A stretch of 7,486 nucleotides of DNA from Caldifarciminota bacterium 4484_18 (GTDB taxonomy: Bacteria; Hydrothermota; UBA3073; NMUJ01). A model generated the notes under the pieces. The model had not been told where the DNA came from. It made no database searches and saw only the letters and a program-made list of their open reading frames with translations. The stretch spans positions 1 through 7,486 of the forward strand of contig NMUJ01000049.1 in assembly GCA_002256535.1 (NCBI GenBank), given 5' to 3'. The position numbers and the translations under genes are program-made. Position 1 is the stretch's first letter. Every line of letters begins with the position of its first letter. Shown in pieces: positions 1 to 6,892 of the stretch.

Positions 1-215
1 ATACGCCACGACTCGGCATTAAGCTCAACACACCACGGATATGCTCGAACATCGTATTGCTGGCCATCAGATGCAGGGCTAAACTTAAGCAGTTTCGGCG
101 ATTTAGCATCACCATGCACAGTATAGAGGTATAGCCCGCCATCCTCTGGATCACGTGCGATAACAAGGTACGACCCATAGAAGCTAAATGGCAAGATGTT
201 GAGGTCGATCTCCAT
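1..215 (-). CDS. N-terminal part of a glycoside-hydrolase-like protein (runs off left edge)
   Basis: Reading the minus strand from the ATG at 215-213 gives 71 complete codons, open to the window edge. The protein begins MEIDLNILPFSFYGSYLVIA and continues with GGLYLYTVHGD and later YPWCVELNAESW. From memory this N-terminus (a '(D/N)L..(I/V)PFS..GSYL' opening followed by 'GLYLRTVHG') resembles bacterial glycoside hydrolases with trehalase- or MGH1-like alpha-toroid catalytic domains, often labelled amylo-alpha-1,6-glucosidase-like. The catalytic domain lies outside the window, so no active-site residue can be checked. There is no signal peptide, so a cytoplasmic enzyme is likely. The start is well fixed: an in-frame TAG lies four codons upstream. 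Only a weak GGGAG lies about 12 bases before the ATG. Divergence from a solute symporter fits sugar uptake plus hydrolysis. The gene is well supported; the family is moderately so. Confidence 0.7.
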   Translation of the reverse strand, partial: MEIDLNILPFSFYGSYLVIARDPEDGGLYLYTVHGDAKSPKLLKFSPASDGQQYDVRAYPWCVELNAESWR

Positions 216-221
216 CCAACT

Positions 222-289
222 AAGCTACTCCCACAAGTACGAAGTCAACCGTTTTATGATATTGACATACCCAACCATTAACTTACTTT
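222..289. promoter_or_regulatory. Candidate divergent promoter pair between hydrolase-like gene and symporter
   Basis: The 93-base region between the divergent genes contains an inverted pair GTCAA (244-248) and TTGAC (262-266). Read outward these are -35-like hexamers: TTGACA (262-267) on the plus strand and TTGACT (248-243) on the minus strand. Possible -10 elements keep only the key T, A and last T: TACTTT (284-289, 16-base spacer) and, on the minus strand, TAGCTT (227-222, 15-base spacer). Both would give very short leaders, consistent with neither gene having a good ribosome binding site. The inverted pair could instead be an operator half-site pair. The -10 matches are weak. Confidence 0.3.
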
Positions 290-308
290 GGGATGTTCAT
301 TACTTATC

Positions 309-1457
309 ATGCAATATTTAGCACCTGTAGATTGGCTTATTGTGTTCGGCTACATAATAGTGATTATCACAATAGGGGTGTACCTCTCCAAAAGGGCTAC
401 AAAGAATATCGAAAGCTATTTCGTTGCCAACCGCAAGCTACCGTGGTGGCTGTTAGGTACATCCATGGTAGCAACAACGTTTGCTGCAGATACACCATTA
501 GCAGTAAGTGGCTTGGTAAGGACCAAAGGTATTGCCGGTAACTGGTACTGGTGGAGTGGTGCCATGGCTGGCATGCTGGGCGTATTCTTCTATTCCAAGC
601 TATGGCGTAGATCGAAAATACTCACCGATACGCAGTTTGCTGAACTCAGGTATTCCGGTAGACCTGCCAGCATATTGCGTGGCTTCCGTGCATTGTACTT
701 CTCATTGGTCTACAACACCATAGTCATGGGTTGGGTCATGTTAGCCATGGCAAAGATACTGGGTGGCGTGTTGGGGTTACCCAAATGGCAAGCAGTCGCC
801 GTCTGTTATGTTATTGCTGTGGTCTACACATCGCTGTCCGGGCTATGGGGAGTGGTGGTGACCGATTTTATCGAATTCTGTACCGCAATGTTCACATCGA
901 TATTGTTAGCCATCATCGCAGTAAATAAATTCGGTGGCATAGCTGCCGTCTTGGCTAACCTAACCACCATATGTGGTGTCGAACGTACCACAAGTATCAC
1001 TGCAATTCTACCACTACACTCGATGCTGTTGCCGATTGGGTTCTTCCTGATCTATGTTGGGTTACAGTGGTGGACCACAGGTAACACCGATGGTGGTGCA
1101 TATTTCGCACAACGTATGTTATCAGCCAAAGACGAACGCCATGCAAGGTTGGGCTTCCTCTGGGCTAACATCGCCCATTATTGTATACGTACATGGCCAT
1201 GGATAGTGGTCGGCTTGGTAGCGATAGTTGCCTTCCCCCACCTGAAAGATCCCGAAATGGGCTACATAAAGGTGATGCTCAAGTTCCTACCCACAGGGTT
1301 GTTGGGATTAGCCATAGCTGGTTTCGTAGCTGCATTCCTATCCACTATTGATACGCAACTCAACTGGGGTGCGTCTTATCTGATCAACGATTTCTATCGC
1401 AGACGGTGTGGTGTACCTTCTACGCTGGTACTGGTGGCGTATCAATGCATGGAGTGA
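309..1457 (+). CDS. Sodium:solute symporter (SSS family), N-terminal fragment, frame-disrupted
   Basis: This is an inner-membrane sodium-coupled symporter of the SSS family (TC 2.A.21), probably for a sugar or similar small solute. From ATG 309 it opens MQYLAPVDWLIVFGYIIVII, a typical first membrane segment. Then come SYFVANRKLPWWLLGTSMVA (near residues 37-56), ATTFAADTPLAVSGLV and NWYWWSG. Residues about 335-365 read AGFVAAFLSTIDTQLNWGAS and then YLINDFYRR. The S345-T346 pair matches the serine/threonine positions of the Na2 sodium site in this fold. After R365 (codon 1401-1403) homology stops; the remaining residues to the TGA at 1455-1457 are an out-of-frame tail. The C-terminal part continues in the +1 frame from about 1405. 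TTG 288 and ATG 309 are both possible starts; ATG 309 was chosen because family-like sequence begins there. Neither has a clear ribosome binding site. As written the gene cannot make a full transporter. Confidence 0.88.
   Translation: MQYLAPVDWLIVFGYIIVIITIGVYLSKRATKNIESYFVANRKLPWWLLGTSMVATTFAADTPLAVSGLVRTKGIAGNWYWWSGAMAGMLGVFFYSKLWRRSKILTDTQFAELRYSGRPASILRGFRALYFSLVYNTIVMGWVMLAMAKILGGVLGLPKWQAVAVCYVIAVVYTSLSGLWGVVVTDFIEFCTAMFTSILLAIIAVNKFGGIAAVLANLTTICGVERTTSITAILPLHSMLLPIGFFLIYVGLQWWTTGNTDGGAYFAQRMLSAKDERHARLGFLWANIAHYCIRTWPWIVVGLVAIVAFPHLKDPEMGYIKVMLKFLPTGLLGLAIAGFVAAFLSTIDTQLNWGASYLINDFYRRRCGVPSTLVLVAYQCME
1398..1413 (+). other. Frame-disrupting junction inside the symporter gene
   Basis: Upstream of here frame 309 encodes NDFYRR; downstream the frame one base later encodes VYLLRWYWWRINAWSE. 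In intact relatives, as I recall them, these motifs are separated by roughly 45-55 residues covering a cytoplasmic loop, one membrane helix and a 'WKFL..GAGTG'-like stretch. None of that is present. The junction therefore looks like a deletion whose length is 2 modulo 3, not a single-base error. It lies in the short direct repeat GGTGTGGTGT (1405-1414). Confidence 0.75.
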
Positions 1458-1887
1458 GATTGCCGCTATCACCACATCTGTGATTATGAGCGCTTACTTA
1501 GCGTTGTTTACATCGATAGAGTTTCCACAAACCCTACTCTATATTATCCCTGTCTCCGTAGGTGTATGGTTGACAGTGACAATACTTACCCCACCCGTAA
1601 GTACCGAAAAGCTAATAGAATTCTACAAACTCGTACGTCCCGGGGGACCCGGCTGGAAACGGATACGTGCACTGATACCAGGTACAGAGAACGACCGTAT
1701 TGAGCTCAGCAACCTCAAAGGGTTTATCGTATCAGTGATCGCTATATACTCGGCACTTATTGGAATAGGTAAGCTAATCTTAGGTAATAAGTTCGTAGGG
1801 GTGTTGCTACTCTGTATCTCGTGCTTGATGGGTTACCTCATCTATAAGGTATTTACCGAAACAGAAGCTCAGCAGGTTGCGGGTTGA
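1405..1887 (+). CDS. Sodium:solute symporter (SSS family), C-terminal fragment
   Basis: This frame, open from before the junction to the TGA at 1885-1887, encodes about 160 residues of symporter C-terminus. It starts with VYLLRWYWWRINAWSEIAA, a signature of this SSS subfamily at a late membrane helix. Hydrophobic segments follow (AAITTSVIMSAYLALFTSI; LLYIIPVSVGVWLTVTILTP), then the cytoplasmic motif LIEFYKLVRPGGPGWKRI, and two final segments (FIVSVIAIYSALIGIGKLIL; VGVLLLCISCLMGYLIYKVF). The GTG at 1408 could in principle start translation, but no ribosome binding site precedes it and it lies within a helix, so this is best seen as the displaced end of the gene beginning at 309. Together the two parts give about 525 residues, somewhat short of what I expect for the family. 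No other damage is visible, which favours a recent lesion or an assembly error. Confidence 0.87.
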   Translation, partial: GVVYLLRWYWWRINAWSEIAAITTSVIMSAYLALFTSIEFPQTLLYIIPVSVGVWLTVTILTPPVSTEKLIEFYKLVRPGGPGWKRIRALIPGTENDRIELSNLKGFIVSVIAIYSALIGIGKLILGNKFVGVLLLCISCLMGYLIYKVFTETEAQQVAG

Positions 1888-1912
1888 CAATAATCTTCTT
1901 CTTTTATATTCT
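1884..1912 (+). promoter_or_regulatory. Candidate sigma-70-type promoter for the receptor operon
   Basis: A perfect -35 hexamer TTGACA (1884-1889) overlaps the symporter stop codon. A -10-like TATTCT (1907-1912) follows at an ideal 17-base spacing; TATATT (1905-1910) is an alternative with a 15-base spacer. Transcription would start near 1919, giving a leader of about 85 bases before the receptor ATG. The region is AT-rich and non-coding for the flanking genes, and no hairpin terminator for the symporter is visible ahead of it. Confidence 0.45.
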
Positions 1913-1913
1913 T

Positions 1914-1952
1914 CAGGAATGGATAGCATTTCAATTCTTAACAGGGATGGAT
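1914..1952 (+). repeat. Imperfect direct repeat CAGGRATGGAT in the receptor leader
   Basis: CAGGAATGGAT (1914-1924) and CAGGGATGGAT (1942-1952) match at 10 of 11 bases with a 28-base period. Both lie just after the predicted transcription start of the receptor operon. They could be operator or RNA-binding sites, or chance in an AT-rich leader. Confidence 0.35.
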
Positions 1953-1993
1953 TATGCTTAAATATACCAAAGTACGTATCTATTTATATAGCT

Positions 1994-2003
1994 GGGAGGA
2001 GGG
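1994..2003 (+). promoter_or_regulatory. Ribosome binding site fixing the receptor start
   Basis: The purine tract GGGAGGAGGG directly abuts ATG 2004. It holds two overlapping GGAGG cores, 1995-1999 (four bases before the ATG) and 1998-2002. It is the strongest Shine-Dalgarno match near the 5' end of this frame and precedes a clear signal peptide, so it fixes the start. Confidence 0.8.
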
Positions 2004-5000
2004 ATGTATAAAAAATTCTTTATACTCTTATCATTGATACCAGGGTTGCTTCTCGCTGGAACATGGGGAAAGCTCACGGGTAGGGTGACAGATGTTGAAA
2101 CCGGCAACCCGCTCGCAGGTGCAAACATCATAATCGAAGGCACCACAATGGGGGCTGCTACCGACACTAATGGCTATTATACGATCCTGCATGTACCTCC
2201 GGGGACTTACACACTCAAAGCTATGATGATGGGTTATGCCACATCCACAGTTACTGGAGTACGTGTTATGATCGATCTAACCACGGTAGTCGATTTTAAG
2301 ATGGAACCTACCGTACTTCCTGGTGTCGAGATAACAGTGGTTGCCAAACGTCCCATAATACAGAAAGACATAGCAGGTAGCCAAAGGATTTTCACCTCAG
2401 ATGAGTTCACCACATTACCAGCAGCCAATATCTCCGATGTACTCAGCATCCAACCCGGTATCACATCAGGTTTATCAATCCGTGGCAGTGGAGCCGATCA
2501 GGTAGCAGTCATCGTGGATGGTGTTGTCTTGAGGGATAGGAGGACAAACCAACCCATCGCGAGGTTACCTTTGAGTGCACTAAAGGAAGTATCGATACAA
2601 GCGGGAGGGTTCGCCCCTGAGTATACTGACCTACGTGCAGGTGTCGTCAACATAGTAACCAGAGAGGGACACACAAAGTACTACACGGGTACGTTTACGT
2701 TTAGGATAAGACCGCCTGCACCTAAGCATTTCGGTATCTCACCTTATGATCCCAACGCTTATTGGTTAAGGCCGTTCCTCGATCCCGACGTATGTTGGAC
2801 AGGTACCAAAAATGGTGCCTGGGATGAATACATGCAAAGGCAATACCCCGAGTTTGAGGGCTGGATAGCGTTTGCCGAACGTACACTTAAAGATGACGAT
2901 CCCACCAACGATCTCACACCAGAAGCTGCACAGCGGATATTTATGTGGCAATACCGTAAGCAGGGTGAGATCAAGAAACCCGACTATAACATCGATTGTG
3001 GGTTCGGTGGCCCAGTTCCAATAATAGGTGAGGCGCTCGGCGATCTACGATTCTATACTGCGTTCAGATACGAACAGAACATGTACCTGATAGAGTTGTC
3101 ACGTGATGCACTTAGGGACTACACGTGGATGACAAAATTGACTTCTAACCTCTTACCCAACATGAAGCTATCCATCCTCGGGTTATACGATGTACTACAT
3201 GCAACCTCTCACTCCAGGGTAGGAGGTACATCTTACTTCTCCAGCGTATGGGAGGTTGCTGATGCCATGGATAGGATTGGCTTCACATTACCATGGAGGT
3301 TATACACTAACGATTACTGGTGTCCAACCTCGCGTTTCACCTACACAGTGTCTGCAAAGCTCACCCATATGGTAAGCCAACATACGTTTTATGACGCACT
3401 TATAAAAATAGACCATAGACGTTACGAGACGGGTCCCGGCCGTTACAGGGATACCACAAAAAAGTACGAGATACTACCGGGATACTTTGTTGATGAGGCA
3501 CCATTCGGATTCCTTGAGGATTACTTCACATCAATCGACGGTAACTTAGCGATGGGTGGCCCCATCAGCACATCACGTGATTCCAGCCGCTACACCACAT
3601 TTACAGCGAGGTTCGACCTCGTATCGCAAATCAACCCCACCAACCAGATCAAGACAGGTTTACAATTCATATATGATAAGCTTGATCTACGGTTTGGCTC
3701 CTACAATGCGTATCTACCCGAAGGTAACCACTGGACGGTAGCTAAATGGAACCCCTATAGGTTATCACTATATCTACAAGATAAGCTCGAATACGAGGGT
3801 TTCATAGCCATCGTGGGTATGATAGCAGATTATACGAATCCAAACGGATACTGGTACGATGTCGATCCTTTCGATAGAACTTTCTATTCCGAGGAGTACA
3901 CCCCTGAATACGAACCCGATATCCCCAAGCACAAGATAAATCCACGTCTCACACTTAGCCCAAGACTGGCAATATCACATCCCATCACTGAGAATGCGAA
4001 GCTATTTTTCAATTACGGGCATTATCGGCAGGCGGCAACCTCTGAAGCCCTGTATCGGATCAGAAGATTATATAACAATAAAGTAGAATACATAGGTGAC
4101 CCCAACATACCGCTGGCCAAAACAGTATCTTATGAGGTAGGATATGATCATGTCATACTGGGGAATTATCTGTTACGTATATCTGCGTATTACAAAGATA
4201 TCACTAACCAACAAGATTGGACCCGCTACATAAGTGCCGACGGTAAAGTGAACTATTACAGGTTAACGAGTAAAAACTACGAAGATATTCGTGGGTTCGA
4301 GATCGAGTTCACAAGGATGACCGGTAGATGGGTTACATGGAACCTCAATTATGAGTATCGGGTGAACACATCCGGATATTTTGGGGTTAAGCAATACTAC
4401 GAGAACCCCGCCGAACAACGTGAGTATGAACGTCGTAGCCCGGTAGAGTGGAGACCAAGACCAAGACCGAGGTTCAAGGGTTACGTCGATATCCACACAC
4501 CACAGGATTTTGGCCCAAAGATTGCCACCCACAATGTGCTTGGTGATTGGCATATCACTTTCGTTGGCTCATGGACAGCTGGATGGTGGATGACCTGGAA
4601 TCCAAACAACATTTCCGGTATCGCATATAATGTGCAGACAAGGGATTTCTACAATGTGGATATGAAAATATTCAAGACGTTCTCTTTTGGAGGAGTCGAT
4701 ATACGGTTGTTTGTGGATATCTACAATCTATTCAATCTCAAGCATTTCTCATGGGCATCGTTCTCAGATGCCTACGATTTCGACTATTACATGAGATCGC
4801 TACATCTACCAAAGGAGATCGCTGACCCATTGGGCTATGGAAATATACCCGGAAATGATCGGCCCGGTGATTTCAGGGATGAAGGTGTTGAATATCAACC
4901 AATGGAATGGGTACCAGATGTGAACAATTTGACGGATCCCAACCCCCGAGTCATCTATTATGATGCCAATACAGAAAAGTACATGCAGTATGTGGATGGT

Positions 5001-5141
5001 GAATGGGTTGAGGTTGACCATGATAGGATCAAGAAGCTACTCGACACGAAAGCGTACATCGATATGCCTAACCAAACCTATTTCACATTCCTCAACCCAA
5101 GGAGTGTGTTCTTTGGGTTAACCATCAATTATCGGTTTTGA
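2004..5141 (+). CDS. TonB-dependent receptor with carboxypeptidase-regulatory-like N-terminal domain
   Basis: This 1045-residue outer-membrane protein is intact. Residues 1-19 (MYKKFFILLSLIPGLLLAG) form a Sec signal peptide. Residues about 22-103 (GKLTGRVTDVETGNPLAGAN, then TDTNGYYTILHVPPGTYTL) form a CarbopepD-regulatory-like beta-sandwich, common in FCB receptors. EITVVA (109-114) resembles a TonB box. Residues about 115-222 form the plug, with SDVLSIQPGI, SIRGSGADQVAVIVDG and VVNIVTREG. The rest is a 22-strand-type barrel with SYEVGYDHVILGNYLLRISA and RPRPRPRFKGYVDIHTP; it ends VFFGLTINYRF, with the C-terminal phenylalanine typical of BAM-assembled barrels. Such receptors import ligands using TonB energy, but the substrate is unknown and no SusD-like partner follows. 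In this operon style a role in surface export or anchoring is also conceivable. The next gene starts 11 bases later, so they are probably co-transcribed. Confidence 0.93.
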   Translation: MYKKFFILLSLIPGLLLAGTWGKLTGRVTDVETGNPLAGANIIIEGTTMGAATDTNGYYTILHVPPGTYTLKAMMMGYATSTVTGVRVMIDLTTVVDFKMEPTVLPGVEITVVAKRPIIQKDIAGSQRIFTSDEFTTLPAANISDVLSIQPGITSGLSIRGSGADQVAVIVDGVVLRDRRTNQPIARLPLSALKEVSIQAGGFAPEYTDLRAGVVNIVTREGHTKYYTGTFTFRIRPPAPKHFGISPYDPNAYWLRPFLDPDVCWTGTKNGAWDEYMQRQYPEFEGWIAFAERTLKDDDPTNDLTPEAAQRIFMWQYRKQGEIKKPDYNIDCGFGGPVPIIGEALGDLRFYTAFRYEQNMYLIELSRDALRDYTWMTKLTSNLLPNMKLSILGLYDVLHATSHSRVGGTSYFSSVWEVADAMDRIGFTLPWRLYTNDYWCPTSRFTYTVSAKLTHMVSQHTFYDALIKIDHRRYETGPGRYRDTTKKYEILPGYFVDEAPFGFLEDYFTSIDGNLAMGGPISTSRDSSRYTTFTARFDLVSQINPTNQIKTGLQFIYDKLDLRFGSYNAYLPEGNHWTVAKWNPYRLSLYLQDKLEYEGFIAIVGMIADYTNPNGYWYDVDPFDRTFYSEEYTPEYEPDIPKHKINPRLTLSPRLAISHPITENAKLFFNYGHYRQAATSEALYRIRRLYNNKVEYIGDPNIPLAKTVSYEVGYDHVILGNYLLRISAYYKDITNQQDWTRYISADGKVNYYRLTSKNYEDIRGFEIEFTRMTGRWVTWNLNYEYRVNTSGYFGVKQYYENPAEQREYERRSPVEWRPRPRPRFKGYVDIHTPQDFGPKIATHNVLGDWHITFVGSWTAGWWMTWNPNNISGIAYNVQTRDFYNVDMKIFKTFSFGGVDIRLFVDIYNLFNLKHFSWASFSDAYDFDYYMRSLHLPKEIADPLGYGNIPGNDRPGDFRDEGVEYQPMEWVPDVNNLTDPNPRVIYYDANTEKYMQYVDGEWVEVDHDRIKKLLDTKAYIDMPNQTYFTFLNPRSVFFGLTINYRF

Positions 5142-5142
5142 A

Positions 5143-5148
5143 GGGAGG
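5143..5148 (+). promoter_or_regulatory. Ribosome binding site that reveals the true start at 5153
   Basis: GGGAGG lies directly after the receptor stop codon, with its GGAGG core four bases before ATG 5153. That ATG opens a good signal peptide. The later ATG 5253, which opens the long frame, has no such site. This places the real start of the secreted protein at 5153, in a different frame from most of its body. Confidence 0.75.
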
Positions 5149-5152
5149 TAGA

Positions 5153-5308
5153 ATGAACCATAAACGTTACATATTGGTTATCTCACTGTTTGTGATACTA
5201 TGTGGCACAATATTTGGTGATGAAGTGAAATGGCTCGCCATCGGTTCGCTACATGACTGGTTTTCGAGTGCAGGTTGTGAACGTGAAGTCGGGTCGAAAC
5301 TATTATGA
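5153..5308 (+). CDS. Secreted FlgD-domain protein, N-terminal fragment (signal peptide), frame-disrupted
   Basis: This 51-codon frame begins 11 bases after the receptor stop behind a strong ribosome binding site. MNHKRYILVISLFVILCGTIFG is a Sec signal peptide (basic residues 4-5, hydrophobic core about 7-21), probably cleaved before D23. The mature start DEVKWLAIGSLHDWFSSAG and CEREVG matches my memory of the opening of a secreted FCB protein family, whose members begin 'KW..IGSL..W.S..G.E'. The frame then meets TGA at 5306-5308. The rest of the protein continues one base out of phase from about 5294, so this is the displaced head of the following reading frame and not an independent small gene. 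A lipobox at C17 was considered, but the leucine just before the cysteine argues against it. Confidence 0.75.
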   Translation: MNHKRYILVISLFVILCGTIFGDEVKWLAIGSLHDWFSSAGCEREVGSKLL

Positions 5309-6884
5309 TCCCTTAGTAGATAAGACATTTGAGTACAAAGTCGTCCATGTGGGGCCAAGAGTTTTAAACGAGGAGAATGAGATCCTATCCGTCGAGTTTA
5401 AGCTTTATGGGCAGTTTGATCACCCCACAGTGATCGTCGACGGTATACCTGCATGTAATACCACCTACATGGATATGGTGGACGAGGTTATCGATACACT
5501 CAAAGCGGATAGATTGCTGTATAATGTGGTGAACACATCCATAGGTATAACGATTACACGTAAGATCTATGCATTCAGCAACCAATATCATGATAACTAC
5601 TTCATCTACGACTACGTATTTAAGAACACTGGCATATATGATAAGGAGGGACATCGCCACGAACAGACGTTACAAGATGTGGTGATATTCTTCCAATATC
5701 GGTATTCACCATGTAGGGAGACTGGCCCATATGGGTACTATTGGATGCCACAGAATACAAGCTGGGGCCGTAACACAGTTAACGATGTCATAGGCCAAAG
5801 GGAACCCGGTGACACTTTTCGTGCAATATTCGCATGGAAAGGCAAACATTCCGCATGGAATGCACCCGGTGATTGTATAGGTGAGCCAAACATCGGTTCT
5901 GAATACGTGGCAGCTGATGGCCGGTTGGGTGCACCACAGTTCTGTGGTGTTGTCGTCATACATGCGGATAAGTCGCCTCACGATACAACGGACGATGTTT
6001 ACCAACCCACAACCACATGGTATATAGATTCTGATCACCCAAGGAATTCCGGTAACGATCAGTTCAATGAAGAACACATGGAAGAAGAGTATGAATTGAT
6101 GACAAGAGGACATGCACCCAAAACGCACGCCGAGGAGGTAGGTGACGGCAATGCCGACGAGTTTGGTAACACCGCTGGCGGCTATTCAGCCACGCAAGGG
6201 TTTGGCCCCTATACGCTTGAACCTGGTGATAGTATCCACATAGTGCTTGCAGAAGCTGTAGCTGGCCTAAACCGCAAATCTGCGTGTGAGATAGGTGCAT
6301 TATGGTATAAATGGGCATATGAGGGATACACTGGACCGTTTGAACTACCTGATGGAAGTACAACCAATGACGGTAACGAGTATAAGAATGCATGGGTATT
6401 CACTGGTAAAGACTCACTATTTGAAACATTCAGGCGTGCAATCGCAAATTATAAGGCTGGATTCAACATCCCACAACCTCCACCACCACCTGATATGTTC
6501 ATGACAAACGAACCTGCATTCCTGCGACGTCCACCTGGGGTATCGCTTGAAGACATCAGGGTGGTACCTAACCCCTACAACATACGGGCACGTGAGCTAC
6601 AATATGGAGCTGGTGGGCCCGATCGTATCATGTTCCTGAACATACCACCATTCTGTACCATAAGAATATATACCGAAAGGGGTGACCTTATCAAAACCAT
6701 CATACATGACGATGGTAGTGGTGACGAAGCATGGGAATCAGTCACCTCATCACGTCAGCTTGTAGTGAGTGGTGTGTATATTGCACACTTTGAGGTAACT
6801 CAGGACTATTACGATCCAAACACTGGTGAACTGCTATACAGGAAGGGAGAGCAAACCATACGCAAATTTATAATAATTCGGTAG
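5253..6884 (+). CDS. Secreted protein with C-terminal FlgD-like (sorting-type) domain, main fragment
   Basis: The open frame starts formally at ATG 5253, but the first roughly 14 codons are only an out-of-frame reading of the signal-peptide segment. Real homology begins at RNYYDPLVDKTFEYKVVHVG (from about 5295). The long N-terminal region is beta-rich, with VNTSIGITITRKIYAFSNQY, HDNYFIYDYVFKNTG and LEPGDSIHIVLAEAVAG, and is typical of large secreted FCB proteins of unknown function. A proline linker (PQPPPPPD, about 6471-6493) leads to a domain from about 6552 with DIRVVPNPYNIRARE, TIRIYTERGDLIKTI, SGVYIAHFEV and a final IRKFIIIR. This is the FlgD-like immunoglobulin fold that serves as a C-terminal sorting or attachment module in FCB bacteria. 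Expected place: outside the outer membrane or in the periplasm. Starting at 5253 would leave no signal peptide, so the gene as written is probably non-functional unless a frameshift is bypassed. The stop TAG overlaps the next ribosome binding site. Confidence 0.85.
   Translation: MTGFRVQVVNVKSGRNYYDPLVDKTFEYKVVHVGPRVLNEENEILSVEFKLYGQFDHPTVIVDGIPACNTTYMDMVDEVIDTLKADRLLYNVVNTSIGITITRKIYAFSNQYHDNYFIYDYVFKNTGIYDKEGHRHEQTLQDVVIFFQYRYSPCRETGPYGYYWMPQNTSWGRNTVNDVIGQREPGDTFRAIFAWKGKHSAWNAPGDCIGEPNIGSEYVAADGRLGAPQFCGVVVIHADKSPHDTTDDVYQPTTTWYIDSDHPRNSGNDQFNEEHMEEEYELMTRGHAPKTHAEEVGDGNADEFGNTAGGYSATQGFGPYTLEPGDSIHIVLAEAVAGLNRKSACEIGALWYKWAYEGYTGPFELPDGSTTNDGNEYKNAWVFTGKDSLFETFRRAIANYKAGFNIPQPPPPPDMFMTNEPAFLRRPPGVSLEDIRVVPNPYNIRARELQYGAGGPDRIMFLNIPPFCTIRIYTERGDLIKTIIHDDGSGDEAWESVTSSRQLVVSGVYIAHFEVTQDYYDPNTGELLYRKGEQTIRKFIIIR
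5288..5300 (+). other. Frame-disrupting junction inside the FlgD-domain protein gene
   Basis: The frame from 5153 encodes AGCEREVG up to about 5293; the frame one base later encodes RNYYDPLVDKTFEYKVV from about 5295. Relatives I recall carry roughly 25-40 further residues here, with a 'GL.WPA.Y...DN.V..R.WIG' type motif, and this is absent. The implied deletion is again 2 modulo 3 in length. The junction lies in GTCGGGTCG (5288-5296), where GTCG occurs twice around one G. Confidence 0.65.
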
Positions 6885-6892
6885 GAGGTGAG

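Noticed and set aside
293..541. Other-frame open stretches over the symporter (also 532-723 and 731-928)
   Set aside because: They are shadows of the symporter frame; their translations have no membrane-protein or domain character.
1408..1887. Independent small membrane protein starting at GTG 1408
   Set aside because: No ribosome binding site, and the sequence is plainly the C-terminal third of the SSS symporter, starting inside a helix.
1888..2003. Riboswitch or rho-independent terminator between symporter and receptor
   Set aside because: No stable GC-rich hairpin with a U-run and no recognisable riboswitch core could be found by eye.
4452..4469. Tandem AGACCA/AGACCG hexamers in the receptor gene, as a possible slippage or phase-variation tract
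   Set aside because: Only three units; they encode RPRPRP, which I recall as a common feature of this receptor type, and six-base units would not change the frame.
5165..5206. Lipoprotein signal in the FlgD-domain protein (C17 in VILCG)
   Set aside because: Leu at -1 and Ile at -2 do not fit a lipobox; an ordinary Sec signal peptide cleaved before D23 fits better.
5706..6128. Minus-strand open frame of 140 codons opposite the FlgD-domain gene
   Set aside because: Cysteine-, isoleucine- and histidine-rich translation without ribosome binding site or domain; antisense shadow of the real gene.
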